The notes under the pieces were generated by a model. The model had not been told where the DNA came from. It made no database searches and saw nothing but the letters and a program-made list of their open reading frames with translations. DNA of 64,000 nucleotides, from positions 28,567 through 92,566 of the forward strand of contig JAGQON010000016.1 in NCBI GenBank assembly GCA_020427395.1. The letters run 5' to 3'. Shown piece after piece: positions 17,139 through 26,319 of the stretch (its first letter is position 1; each line of letters starts with the position of its first letter). Both the position numbers and the translations under genes were made by a program. The stretch is from Phycisphaerales bacterium. GTDB lineage: Bacteria > Planctomycetota > Phycisphaerae > Phycisphaerales > UBA1924.

Positions 17139-19069
17139 TTGCCGGGTCTCTTTTCTGACGAGGTTGGGGATGGCTCAGCTTCGTGGATCGCATCGAATCG
17201 GCCGGTGCCGCCGCGTTGATCCTTCGATTCGCTCGGCTCAATATACCCGGCCGGCTGCAAGCTTGCAGGAGGGGCAGGTTCGATCACGGAATCTTCATCG
17301 ACGAACATGGGCCCACGATGCCCGAACTCGCGTCGGATATAGGCCTCGGGCATGCCGTCGAAATCGACATGACCCTCGCGGATACTGACGACATGATCGA
17401 CCAGATCGAGCAGCGTCGCCTCGTGCGTCACCATGATGATGGTCCGGTTCTGGACCTCCTCGAAGATTGTCTTGACGAGGTTGCGGGAGGACTCGCGATC
17501 AATCGAGGCCGTGGCCTCATCCAAGATCAGGATGGGCGCGTTCTTGAGCAACGCACGAGCCAGCGTGATCCGCTGCTTCTCGCCGCGGGAAAGCTCCACG
17601 CCGTAATCGCTCAGGCGCGTTTCATAGCCCTTTGGTAAACGATCGATGACTTCGTGAGCCCCGGTGATCTTGCACGCCCGCTCAACCTCGGCCCGGGTCG
17701 CGTCGGGGCGGGCATAACGGAGGTTTTCGTCGATCGTGGCATTGAAGAGGAAGACCTCCTGGAACGCGATGCTGATGCCCGAGCGGAGGGTGGGCAGCGG
17801 CATCTCTTGCGTATCCCGTCCGCCGATGGTGATCGTGCCTTTCGAAGCGGCAAGGAAGCGGGGGAGCAGATTGATCGCCGTGCTCTTGCCCGCCCCGCTG
17901 GGCCCGGTGATGGCGATGTGCTCGCCTGGGCGGATGGTAAAGCTGATGTCGTGGAGTACCTGTGTCGTTTCGTCGTAGGCGAAACTGACGGAGTTGAACT
18001 CGATCGCGCCACGGAGCAGTTCGCTCGATTCCATGTCGTTCGTTCGCTGCATCACGCCCGCATCGTGGATCGGCTCATCGAGCATGTCCATGACCCGGCT
18101 CACGCTCGCTGTAGCTTTCGATGAATGCCCGACCCCGCTGATGATCTCCAGCACCGAAGGATACAGCATCATGACATACCCGAAGAACATCATGAACTCG
18201 CCGCCCTTCATGTGGCCCTTGATCACCTCGAAGGCCCCGTAGGCGAGCAGCATGATCGTCCCAAGCCCAACGAGAAGGTCGGCGGTGACCTTCTGGGCGA
18301 AGTGATACCGCTGCGACTTGATCTGCGACTTGCGGCTCTCGTTGATCGCCTCGTTGAAGGTCTCGCTCTCACGCGCCTCGGCGTTGAAACCCTTGACGAC
18401 CTCGATGCCAAGGAACTTCTCGACGACCGATCCGTACGCGAGCGACAGGTTTTCCTGCGCTTCGCTGTGGCTGAGCTTGATGGGCCCCTTGAAAAATCGG
18501 TAGGTGACGAACTGCAGCGGGAGGATGATGATCGACGCGAGCGCCAGGCGGATGTTCATCACGCAGATCACGCAGATCAGGATCTGGAACTTCAGCAGGT
18601 TCAGCATCAGCAGCGGAAGCTTCTCCTGGATGAAGGTCTGGATCTTGTAGGTATCATCCATCACCCTGGCGCTGACACGCCCGGGCTGATTCGAGCGGTA
18701 GAACTTCAGGCTCAGCTGCTGGAGATGGTCAAACAACCGCCGGCGCATCGTAAAACAGATGTCTTCGCTCATACGCAGCGACAGCATGCGGCTGGCGTAG
18801 AACAACGCATTCCGGGCAACATAGCTGAGGAAGAGCCCGAACAGGATGAGCCCGAGCAGCTTCCAGGCCCCCCCAAGCGACTCGGCCTCACCCGAGTTGG
18901 TAAAGACATCGTCGATGAGCAGCTTGATCGCGTAAGGCGGAGCGAGATCAGTCAACGCCAGCAGGATCAGCAGTCCGATAATGACAGAGAGCCGCCCGCC
19001 GTGCTCACGGAGCAGCCCAAGCATCGTGCCTGTGGGCGCTGAACCACCTTGCTGAGCGTGTTCGCTCAT
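17135..19069 (-). CDS. ABC exporter with fused membrane and ATPase domains (MsbA-like)
   Basis: A 644-residue half-transporter. Residues about 20-320 hold six membrane helices of the ABC exporter type, including the LSLRMSEDICFTMRRRLFDHLQ coupling region, here split only for description. The ATPase domain begins near 350: Walker A GPSGAGKST, signature LSRGEKQRITLARALL, Walker B ILILDEATASID. The final 55 residues are Pro/Ser/Glu-rich and look disordered. A GGGGAG sequence eight bases before the ATG supports this start. In related proteins such transporters flip lipid A, lipid-linked oligosaccharides or peptides. The four-base overlap with the secretin gene downstream suggests that the two work together. 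The substrate cannot be decided from sequence. Confidence 0.92.
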   Translation of the reverse strand: MSEHAQQGGSAPTGTMLGLLREHGGRLSVIIGLLILLALTDLAPPYAIKLLIDDVFTNSGEAESLGGAWKLLGLILFGLFLSYVARNALFYASRMLSLRMSEDICFTMRRRLFDHLQQLSLKFYRSNQPGRVSARVMDDTYKIQTFIQEKLPLLMLNLLKFQILICVICVMNIRLALASIIILPLQFVTYRFFKGPIKLSHSEAQENLSLAYGSVVEKFLGIEVVKGFNAEARESETFNEAINESRKSQIKSQRYHFAQKVTADLLVGLGTIMLLAYGAFEVIKGHMKGGEFMMFFGYVMMLYPSVLEIISGVGHSSKATASVSRVMDMLDEPIHDAGVMQRTNDMESSELLRGAIEFNSVSFAYDETTQVLHDISFTIRPGEHIAITGPSGAGKSTAINLLPRFLAASKGTITIGGRDTQEMPLPTLRSGISIAFQEVFLFNATIDENLRYARPDATRAEVERACKITGAHEVIDRLPKGYETRLSDYGVELSRGEKQRITLARALLKNAPILILDEATASIDRESSRNLVKTIFEEVQNRTIIMVTHEATLLDLVDHVVSIREGHVDFDGMPEAYIRREFGHRGPMFVDEDSVIEPAPPASLQPAGYIEPSESKDQRGGTGRFDAIHEAEPSPTSSEKRPGK

Positions 19070-19246
19070 TCAATCAACTCCCCTGTAGCCAATCCCGAAA
19101 CGCCGAACGGCGTGTGTACATCATCGGTTGGCATCGATGCTTCAGTCCAGAAGCAGTCAGATGGGATTGCAACACCCTCCCGAGCATGGGCCGAAAGGGG
19201 ACTCTCAAGGCGATTCTACCGAATCGGGACGTGATGGCCGCAAAAA

Positions 19247-19266
19247 AACGCCCCATGCGGGGCGTT
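19247..19266 (-). terminator. Intrinsic terminator of the subtilisin-like protease gene
   Basis: An eight-base-pair perfect stem AACGCCCC / GGGGCGTT (19247-19254 with 19259-19266) and a four-base loop. On the minus strand it is followed by a run of Ts (complement of the A-tract 19242-19248). It lies about 25 bases after the protease stop. Confidence 0.88.
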
Positions 19267-19291
19267 ATTCGGAGTGAGATGGTGATGAGTA

Positions 19292-22273
19292 TCAGATCGG
19301 GCGGGTCTGCGGGTCGTTATCGCCCAGATCAGTGGTGCCGGGGCGGGGGCGTCCACCGATGTAGCCGGTGTTACCGTTGCAGAAGCCGGGAACCCAGATC
19401 GAGCGATACGCCACGACATCAAGGTAGTCGATGTTACCGTCGCCGTTGAAGTCTGCTCGGGTATCGAAAGCGATATACCAGCTGATGAAGATCTGAAGGT
19501 CGATCAGGTCGATCACGCCATTGCCATCGAGGTCGCCCGGGCAGCCGGTGAGGAGCGGGGGGCATGCCTCGTAGACATCCGCGCCAATCTCATGGCCGAA
19601 GATTTTGAGTCGGTAGCTGACCAACTCCTTCTCATCGTGGTCCGGGTTGCCGGGCAGCCCGAAGGTGCCGAGGTAGGTCACCTGCTCGATGCCGAAGCTG
19701 CTCGGGTCCATGGGGTCGGGCATTTCATCTGGCGGCTCACCCTCGGGGCTCGCTTCATCAGGACGGAAGTCCTGAATCACGAGTGTCCATGTACCGCCCG
19801 AGAGTTCTCCCCAGTGCTTGTAGGTGGTGAAAGTGTGCTCGAAGTAGGCCGTGCCACTGAGACCGTTGGAATCACCACGGGGAATCGCGAGCGGTGAAAC
19901 TGTACCACGCGGCCCGATCAGCGCGATCATCAGATCGCCAGCACCGTCACCCGAGATGGTCAACTCAAGCTCGACGCCTTCAACTTCGATGTTGTCGCGG
20001 ACACATGCGAGTTGCAGCGTGAACAGGTCACCCGGAACAAGCACGTTGGTCTCGAGATTCTCAGAGATTACAGCTGCCTGCTGGAAGGTCGCGTCGACGA
20101 TCATGCCATCGGTGAAGAAAGGATTGCCTTCGTCATCACCTGCGGTCTTGGTGCCCGAGTCGAGCAGAACGAGATGACGAACACCGGGCCAGGTTTCGGC
20201 CAACTGAACAGCAGCGTTCGCATCGATGATGCCGAAGCCGTACTCGTCGCTGTGGCGGATGCCCGCCGAGTTGGTGGTCCAGAAGGTTGGTGATGTTGGG
20301 CCTGTGTCGTCGGGGTCACGCGAGCCAAGGCCGAAGAACGGATTGGGCCAGTAGGTCTTGGTGGTGTCGTAAAAATCTGAACCTCCCGGGTCGGCTCCGG
20401 TCGTCTCGGGGACGATCGCGGTACGCTGCAGGATGGTCTGGATATCTCGCAGCGAGAGCGACGGGTTTGCTTCGAGCATCAGGGCGATGATGCCGGATGC
20501 CACCGGAGCCGCGGCGCTGGTGCCGTTGAACATGCAGGATTCGATGTCATCGTCGGTGAAAGCGAGCCCCGGAATGACAGCGTTACAGTCAACGCCGAAG
20601 CCGGCGAGGTCGCGGTCAACCGAGTCTTCCTGTTCGATAGTCACCAGGCCAAGGCCAAACGCAGCAGCAAACCAAGCGTTATCTGGAGGCGGTGAGAACT
20701 CAGGAGCAATCACGGAATCCTGGGAGTAGGCCGAGACGAAGACCGATGTGCCGGTCGTCGAGTAACCCGAGGCGGCTCGGCTTTGGCCGACGGAGCCGAT
20801 GGCGATAGTCCTCGACAGTGAAGCGTAGGGGTTGTACTCGGTACGACCGCCCAGATGTCCGCTCCAGCGCCAGCCAAGATCGATCGCGCCGTCGATGTTG
20901 AATGTATCAGGGATTCCGTCGCCATCGTTGTCCGCTGGATCAAGGTCCGAGATGTCGAGGTAGCCGTACGGGTCCGCCATCGGATCCGGGCCGATACCAG
21001 GGAGGCTGATCGCGTTGCCGACAGCAAGGCGGTCGAAACCCTGGAAGTGGTTGCTGTTGCCGGCAGAGAAGACATAAATGCGACCCTCTCGAGCACGACC
21101 AAGGCGGATGCCCCGATCAAGACCGATCTCAACGGCACGCCCAAAGTTGCCGCTGGTCACCTGCGGCACATCAATCTCGTAGTCGTCGGGGAATGCAACG
21201 AGGTACTTGCCGGTGCTGTCGGCGGGGAACGACTCGTTGTCTGGGCCCCATGAGTTATTGATGATGTCGATCGCGTTGATTGCCCAGCCGAGTGATTCGC
21301 CCTGGTCGATCGTCGAACCGTTACGCAGAGAAACGAGTTCCGAGTTGTACGCGACGCCCGCACCATGAATGCCGTTGTTGCCTTCCGCACCAATCAGGCC
21401 CGCGACGCTCACACCATGCGAGTAGAAGTTGTGGAAAGGATCGGTCGGACGCGAGAGCGCGAAGTTGGTCTTCAACGCGAGATCGGGATGGATCTCAAGG
21501 TTGTTGTCGTTGTCGACACGGTAGAAGCTATTCTGGAACGCTTCGAGCACACCCACGGTCACGCCAGCGCCGCTGTAGCCACGGGCATACGCCTGATCGA
21601 TAAAGTGATTGCCATCGAACGGTGCCGCAAAGAGCCCCGGGTCGTTGAACACATGCCACTGGAAAGGAGCGTTCGGGTCACTGGTGATCGTGGGAGCACC
21701 CATGTTGACGAGGGGCTCGCGGTAGCTGATCTCCGCCCAGTTGACACCTTCCATGTTCTCAAGCCGGTTGGCGAGATTGATCGCATCCTCAACACTCAGC
21801 GCCTCGACGACGAAGGTGTCTTGGAGATCGAGGTAGGGACGGTAGGTGTGGCTGCCCGGCACAGCGGTACCGAGTTCTCGCGTGGCGGACTGGAGGACTC
21901 GCGCGAGTGTCTGCTCATTGGCTGTGGAGACGAGCAGTTCCGCATAAACCTCACGCACGACATTGTGCTGAGGGGCCGCGGGGTTGACGACCCGGGTCGC
22001 TGTGCTCACCTTGGCCTTGGGGGTCGCGACGATGAACTCCGAGGAGGTCTTGCCCATCTTGACCCGCATGGGCTTGTTGATGCCCACATTCTGGACATCT
22101 GCAACGCTGCCCGAGTTGCTCACGCCGCTGGTCTGCCCAGAGGCCTTGGTCGGGGCGGCAGAAGCCGTTCCCACAACCCCGGAAACGAGCCCGGCAGCGG
22201 AGATCAGATAAGCTGCCAGATGCCGCTTCTGGATTGAACGCAAGGTAATGGGTGAACAGTCAGATCGACTCAT
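19292..22273 (-). CDS. Secreted S8 (kexin/subtilisin-like) peptidase with P-domain and dockerin-like C-terminus
   Basis: A 993-residue exported protease: signal peptide (about 1-40, ending near TASA), a propeptide region to about 200, then an S8 catalytic domain. His286 (SHGVSVAG) and Ser586 (NGTSAAAP) of the triad are clear, and GNSN and NNSWGPD match the oxyanion regions. The strand that should carry the catalytic Asp reads VGVLEAF, with Glu244 in its place. A proprotein-convertase P-domain spans about 755-895 (HWGELSGGTWTLVI). A pair of EF-hand dockerin-like repeats (DLDGNGVIDLIDL, DFNGDGNIDYLDV) lies between cysteines at about 910-965. The start at 22273 has GGAG seven bases upstream; the frame stays open to 22345. 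A terminator follows. It may process surface or extracellular proteins. Confidence 0.92.
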   Translation of the reverse strand: MSRSDCSPITLRSIQKRHLAAYLISAAGLVSGVVGTASAAPTKASGQTSGVSNSGSVADVQNVGINKPMRVKMGKTSSEFIVATPKAKVSTATRVVNPAAPQHNVVREVYAELLVSTANEQTLARVLQSATRELGTAVPGSHTYRPYLDLQDTFVVEALSVEDAINLANRLENMEGVNWAEISYREPLVNMGAPTITSDPNAPFQWHVFNDPGLFAAPFDGNHFIDQAYARGYSGAGVTVGVLEAFQNSFYRVDNDNNLEIHPDLALKTNFALSRPTDPFHNFYSHGVSVAGLIGAEGNNGIHGAGVAYNSELVSLRNGSTIDQGESLGWAINAIDIINNSWGPDNESFPADSTGKYLVAFPDDYEIDVPQVTSGNFGRAVEIGLDRGIRLGRAREGRIYVFSAGNSNHFQGFDRLAVGNAISLPGIGPDPMADPYGYLDISDLDPADNDGDGIPDTFNIDGAIDLGWRWSGHLGGRTEYNPYASLSRTIAIGSVGQSRAASGYSTTGTSVFVSAYSQDSVIAPEFSPPPDNAWFAAAFGLGLVTIEQEDSVDRDLAGFGVDCNAVIPGLAFTDDDIESCMFNGTSAAAPVASGIIALMLEANPSLSLRDIQTILQRTAIVPETTGADPGGSDFYDTTKTYWPNPFFGLGSRDPDDTGPTSPTFWTTNSAGIRHSDEYGFGIIDANAAVQLAETWPGVRHLVLLDSGTKTAGDDEGNPFFTDGMIVDATFQQAAVISENLETNVLVPGDLFTLQLACVRDNIEVEGVELELTISGDGAGDLMIALIGPRGTVSPLAIPRGDSNGLSGTAYFEHTFTTYKHWGELSGGTWTLVIQDFRPDEASPEGEPPDEMPDPMDPSSFGIEQVTYLGTFGLPGNPDHDEKELVSYRLKIFGHEIGADVYEACPPLLTGCPGDLDGNGVIDLIDLQIFISWYIAFDTRADFNGDGNIDYLDVVAYRSIWVPGFCNGNTGYIGGRPRPGTTDLGDNDPQTRPI

Positions 22274-22322
22274 GTTGTTCTCCGCAGTTGGTATCTGTGG
22301 GGTGCAATGGGGGTGTGGTGCC

Positions 22323-22355
22323 AGTATAGAGCATGCTCGTGGCATCTGCTCTATA
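22323..22355 (-). promoter_or_regulatory. Promoter -10 box with overlapping operator-like inverted repeat, protease gene
   Basis: On the minus strand a TATACT box (22328-22323) lies about 50 bases before the protease ATG. It overlaps one arm of a perfect nine-base inverted repeat, TATAGAGCA (22325-22333) and TGCTCTATA (22347-22355), with a 13-base spacer. The dyad is placed where a repressor could block RNA polymerase. No good -35 box is seen. Confidence 0.45.
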
Positions 22356-22514
22356 AATCAGCTTGAAATGGGATGTCTCTGCACAAACGCGGGTTTCTGG
22401 GGTTGAGCCAGATATCGCGGCAGTACAGCTTACCCCCTTTCACAATCGATACGATCGCACGAAACGCTCGGTTGCAACGAAACTTCGATTCGACAGAGGG
22501 ACTCATAGAAACAC

Positions 22515-23981
22515 TCAACCGGGTTCGGTCATTGAGCGCGGGTCCAGAAGTTCGTTGAGACGGTCTGCGTCGAGCAGATTCTGCTCCAAAGCCAGCTCAC
22601 GGACGGTTTTGCCCTCTGCATAGGCCTGATAGGCGAGCTTGGCTGATGCATCATAACCAATGACCGGAACAAGACTTGTGCACATCGCGAGGCTGCCCTC
22701 GATCAGTGCGGCGCAACGCTCGTTGTCCGGCTCAAGCCCCTGCACGAGCTTCTCATTGAAGGTATTGCAGGAACCCGTGAGTAACGTGATCGAATCGAGC
22801 ACATTGGCGGCCATCATCGGCATCGCGACATTCAGGTCCAGAAGCGACCCGATTCCACCCAATCCGCCGGTGGTCACGGCCGCGTCGTTCCCGATGACCT
22901 GGCAGGACGCCATGACAACCGCTTCGCAGATCACCGGATTGACCTTGCCGGGCATGATGCTCGATCCGGGCTGCACGGCCGGGAGTCTCAGCTCACCAAT
23001 GCCGCAGCGGGGGCCCGAGCCCAGCCAACGGATATCGTTGGCGATTTTCGATAGGCTCACTGCGATGGTCTTGAGCATCCCCGAGACCTCGACAAAGCCA
23101 TCCTTGGCGTGCTGGGCCTCAAAGTGGTTGTCGGCCTCGCGGAACTTGATGCCGGTCGTCTCGCTCAGGTCGGCGCAGACGAGCTTGCTGAACTCAGGAT
23201 GGGTGTTGATGCCGGTCCCGACGGCCGTGCCGCCGATCGGCAACTCGCCCAGCGTGCTCAACGCCCGCTCGAGGCGATCAACTGCGTGATGCATCTGGGA
23301 GGCGAACCCGGAGAACTCCTGCCCGAGCCGGATCGGCGTCGCGTCCTGCAGGTGGGTGCGCCCGATTTTGACGATGTTGTCCCAGGCACGGGCTTTCTCA
23401 TCAAGCGCGGCAGCCAGCGAGCGTACGGCCGGGAGTAGTTGCTGCTTGATTGCCACCGCCGCGGCGATGTGCATCGCGGTGGGGAAGGTGTCGTTGCTCG
23501 ACTGCCCCATATTCACATGGTCGTTTGGGTGAACCGCGTAATCCTGCCCCAGATACTCTGCATTTTTACTGGACCCCACCGGAGCGCCGTGCTTGAGGCA
23601 AACGAGGTTCGAGACAACCTCGTTGGTGTTCATATTGGTCGAGGTGCCCGATCCGGTCTGGAAGATATCGATCGGGAAGTGCCGAGCGATCCCGCCGCGA
23701 TCCGTCATGCCACTCAGGATCTCGTCGCAGGCATCGACGATCGCATCCATCTTCGCCTCGGGCAGCTTGTCGAGCTTCTGGTTGGCCCGCGCGGCGGCCG
23801 CCTTGAGGCGGGCAAAGGCGAAGATCACCTGCTCGGGCACGGGTCGGCCCGAGATGGGGAAGTTGAGCACGGCCCGTTGGGTCGATGCCCCGTAGAGCAC
23901 ATCCGCGGGGACGGGCATCTCGCCCATCGAGTCTTTTTCGATACGGGTCGTTTCGGGCGTCAGAGCGGTGCTTGTCGACAC
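22515..23981 (-). CDS. fumC: Class II fumarate hydratase
   Basis: A 488-residue fumarase converting fumarate to L-malate in the TCA cycle, a cytosolic homotetramer without an iron-sulfur cluster. The superfamily signature GSSIMPGKVNP is at about residues 335-345 and contains the mobile-loop catalytic Ser. The substrate-binding segments GSGTSTNMNTNEV and NDHVNMGQSSNDTFP and the GRTHLQDATP motif are intact. The usual length for FumC is 460-470; the extra residues are at the N-terminus. The start is GTG at 23981 with AAGGAG seven bases upstream. It is transcribed divergently from the transglutaminase-like gene at 24103. No other TCA-cycle gene is nearby. Confidence 0.97.
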   Translation of the reverse strand: MSTSTALTPETTRIEKDSMGEMPVPADVLYGASTQRAVLNFPISGRPVPEQVIFAFARLKAAAARANQKLDKLPEAKMDAIVDACDEILSGMTDRGGIARHFPIDIFQTGSGTSTNMNTNEVVSNLVCLKHGAPVGSSKNAEYLGQDYAVHPNDHVNMGQSSNDTFPTAMHIAAAVAIKQQLLPAVRSLAAALDEKARAWDNIVKIGRTHLQDATPIRLGQEFSGFASQMHHAVDRLERALSTLGELPIGGTAVGTGINTHPEFSKLVCADLSETTGIKFREADNHFEAQHAKDGFVEVSGMLKTIAVSLSKIANDIRWLGSGPRCGIGELRLPAVQPGSSIMPGKVNPVICEAVVMASCQVIGNDAAVTTGGLGGIGSLLDLNVAMPMMAANVLDSITLLTGSCNTFNEKLVQGLEPDNERCAALIEGSLAMCTSLVPVIGYDASAKLAYQAYAEGKTVRELALEQNLLDADRLNELLDPRSMTEPG

Positions 23982-24102
23982 GGAGTGCTCCTTATCTGTG
24001 AGCGGATGAAGAGGTCACTATGATGATAGATCCCACGCTCTGAGCACTCCGGGCAACCGGGCTGTTTTCTGAGCGTATGTCAACGCAAGGGGATCTATCA
24101 GC

Positions 24103-25494
24103 ATGATCAATCGTACCAATCGCCAACCATCATTGACACGCCTGACGATGCTACTGCTCACCATCGGCGCATGGTGTGCCCCCGCGAGCGCCCAGAACGC
24201 GTCTCATCCCGACGCCAAGCCGGAACTGCCGGACAATCCCTACATAAGCTTCCGCGACCCCTGGCGCTGGGATATCAAGTCGCAGCTGTTCCTCAAGTCA
24301 GCGGTGGTGTCCAGGGATAACCTCGCCACCCCCGGGCGCAGCATCAACGAAGAGGTCGTGACGACGCTCTGGACACCGGGCCAGATAGAGCTGGTCTTCC
24401 CGGTTGTTCGGGAGGGCGGGTTCTACTGGTCACCGAATCAGGACATCGAAGCAGAAATCCGATTGGATGATGTCGGCACCGCGTCCTCACGAGGAAGCGG
24501 TCGAGCCGGCAGTTTCAACTTCCCGGACCAGTCCATTGATGATGACAACCTGATGATCCTTCCGAAGTTTGTCCAGGGCAACGACGCTGAGTATTCGACC
24601 TGGCAATCGTGGGATATCAACGGCGAATATCGTCAGTTGCACCTAGAGCACACCTCGCACATCGTGTGTGCGGATTCAGTATTCAACGATCAGCTAGCCC
24701 GTCAACTTCCGTGGCCGGAGCATTGGGAGCCCCGATTCGCGGCATACCTGACCCCGGTTGTCGATACGGTTGGGCAACCAATCCCGGACAGTGCTGCAGA
24801 CACGATCGATCGCCTAGTTCGCGGATGGATTGGTGAAGATACGGATCCGAGAGATGGCGTGCAACTGGATGTCGTGAAGTACCTGACCGGGAAGGTAATC
24901 GAGCACTTTACTGTCCGCGGCCAAGCGACCGAGTTTCCGCGTCAGTCGACTGGTGGTGGCTCTCGTCCCTCGCTCGTGGTGAGCGCGAATACCTGGGGGG
25001 GCTTTATTGTACGTCCCGCAAATGTGATCGCAAACAATCCGCAGGGATCGCGATTCGATCTCGCGACACTCCTGACATCCGTGCTGCGCAGCGCCGGAGT
25101 GCCTGCCCGAACTGTCATCTGCATCAATGATCTGGAGCCGGACCAGTTGCTCAATACAGTCGCGCTTGTGGAGTTTGCGATGCACGATCCGGAACGGGAC
25201 CTGACATTCTGGGTTCCGATCGATGTGGACAGGGTTCGGCTTACGGGTGGTCGCTCATCGCAGTTTCAACGCAAGTGGAACTACTTCGGGAGCCATGATG
25301 AGCTGAGCCACATGATCCCGATCTCGTACTACTTTCATCCGCCTGCGAGATATGACTCGTATGACCTACCGCTGCTCTACGGCATCCGTGCGACCGGCGA
25401 TAGCAATAGGCTGCCGAACTACATGATCCAGTCTCTGCTCGTCGACCCCATCGTGACGCCCGCGACAGCGAACGATCGGCGTGGCAACGACTGA
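24103..25494 (+). CDS. Secreted transglutaminase-like fold protein lacking the catalytic Cys
   Basis: A 463-residue exported protein: signal peptide of about 30 residues (basic start, LTMLLLTIGAWCAPASAQ), a beta-rich N-terminal half, then a segment resembling the transglutaminase-like core. The helix that normally begins Gly-x-Cys reads QGSRFDLATLLTSVLRSAGV followed by PARTVICIN. The paired strand reads LVEFAMHDPERDLTFWVPID. Thus the helix and Asp are recognisable, but the Cys is replaced (Arg/Phe region) and the usual His position before the strand is not His. It is probably non-catalytic, perhaps a binding or structural protein. AGGGGA precedes the ATG. Its end lies 12 bases from the convergent adenylate kinase stop. 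Function unknown. Confidence 0.7.
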   Translation: MINRTNRQPSLTRLTMLLLTIGAWCAPASAQNASHPDAKPELPDNPYISFRDPWRWDIKSQLFLKSAVVSRDNLATPGRSINEEVVTTLWTPGQIELVFPVVREGGFYWSPNQDIEAEIRLDDVGTASSRGSGRAGSFNFPDQSIDDDNLMILPKFVQGNDAEYSTWQSWDINGEYRQLHLEHTSHIVCADSVFNDQLARQLPWPEHWEPRFAAYLTPVVDTVGQPIPDSAADTIDRLVRGWIGEDTDPRDGVQLDVVKYLTGKVIEHFTVRGQATEFPRQSTGGGSRPSLVVSANTWGGFIVRPANVIANNPQGSRFDLATLLTSVLRSAGVPARTVICINDLEPDQLLNTVALVEFAMHDPERDLTFWVPIDVDRVRLTGGRSSQFQRKWNYFGSHDELSHMIPISYYFHPPARYDSYDLPLLYGIRATGDSNRLPNYMIQSLLVDPIVTPATANDRRGND

Positions 25495-25506
25495 ACGGGC
25501 GATCAT

Positions 25507-26115
25507 TCAGCCAGCGGCGTGATGGGCCTGAATCGGCGCGACCACATTGAGGACACTGCAGAGCACGCTGGCCATGGTACCGATGGCGTCGATCTCATGG
25601 ACCAGTGACGCGTCGTACACATTGAGCACCGGGCGAGTCTCACGCTCATAAATATCGAGGCGATTGCGGACGACCTCTTCCTTCGCGTCATCGGTGCGGT
25701 TCTGCTGCATCGCCCGATGACGCAGACGCTGCACCATCGCCTCCTTGTCCTTGGCGGACAGGTGCACGATCCCCAGCACCTCAATTAGCGGCTCGATCAG
25801 CTTGGCCTGGTTCACGGTGCGAGGCAGGCCGTCGAGGATTAGCAGCATCGACGACGGGTCGTAGCTACCCTCGGCGATGCGCTTGGACATGTAATCCTGC
25901 CAGAGCTCGATGGTCACCTCATCCGGGACCAGCTCGCCCTTCGATGAGAATGACTCGAACTTCTTCCCTGCTTCAGAGTCGCGATCGAGCGAGCGGAACA
26001 TGTCACCAGTGGACATGTGGAAGAACCCGGGGATCTTCCCGAGCAGCTCGCCTTGGGTGCCTTTGCCTGCGCCAGGAGCGCCGAAAAGCAGCACGGTCTT
26101 GAAGCGGTCAGCCAT
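25507..26115 (-). CDS. adk: Adenylate kinase
   Basis: A 202-residue nucleoside monophosphate kinase (ATP + AMP to 2 ADP). The P-loop GAPGAGKGT is at residues 12-20. MSTGDMFR binds AMP, the LDGLPRTVNQA segment corresponds to the conserved D-G-[FL]-P-R motif, and the lid region is short without zinc-binding cysteines. Leu replaces the commoner Phe in the D-G-F-P-R motif. I chose the ATG at 26115 because GAGG lies nine bases upstream and conserved sequence begins here. The frame is open to 26244, but that upstream part overlaps the fusA terminator region and is not conserved. It is downstream of fusA on the same strand, separated by a strong terminator. Confidence 0.93.
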   Translation of the reverse strand: MADRFKTVLLFGAPGAGKGTQGELLGKIPGFFHMSTGDMFRSLDRDSEAGKKFESFSSKGELVPDEVTIELWQDYMSKRIAEGSYDPSSMLLILDGLPRTVNQAKLIEPLIEVLGIVHLSAKDKEAMVQRLRHRAMQQNRTDDAKEEVVRNRLDIYERETRPVLNVYDASLVHEIDAIGTMASVLCSVLNVVAPIQAHHAAG

Positions 26116-26253
26116 CGCTGTTTCCTCGTCACGCTTGCTCAGGTCGCTGAGCCGATCGTTGCTTTCGATCCCCGAAATCAGTGGGGTGGTGATTCTAGGT
26201 CGGCAATCACAAACAAGACCTTCACAGAGGCAAGCGCGACCCAAGAAAGAAAA

Positions 26254-26280
26254 CGGGCGTGACCCGATGGGTCACGCCCG
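26254..26280 (-). terminator. Intrinsic terminator of fusA
   Basis: A perfect 12-base-pair stem CGGGCGTGACCC / GGGTCACGCCCG (26254-26265 with 26269-26280) and a three-base loop. On the minus strand it is followed by a T-rich run (TTTTCTTTCTT). It lies 40 bases after the fusA stop. The stem is self-complementary, but A-rich sequence flanks only one side. Confidence 0.9.
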
Positions 26281-26319
26281 AGAATGAACTTTCGTGTAGG
26301 TCTGTACGCTTCCTAGCGA

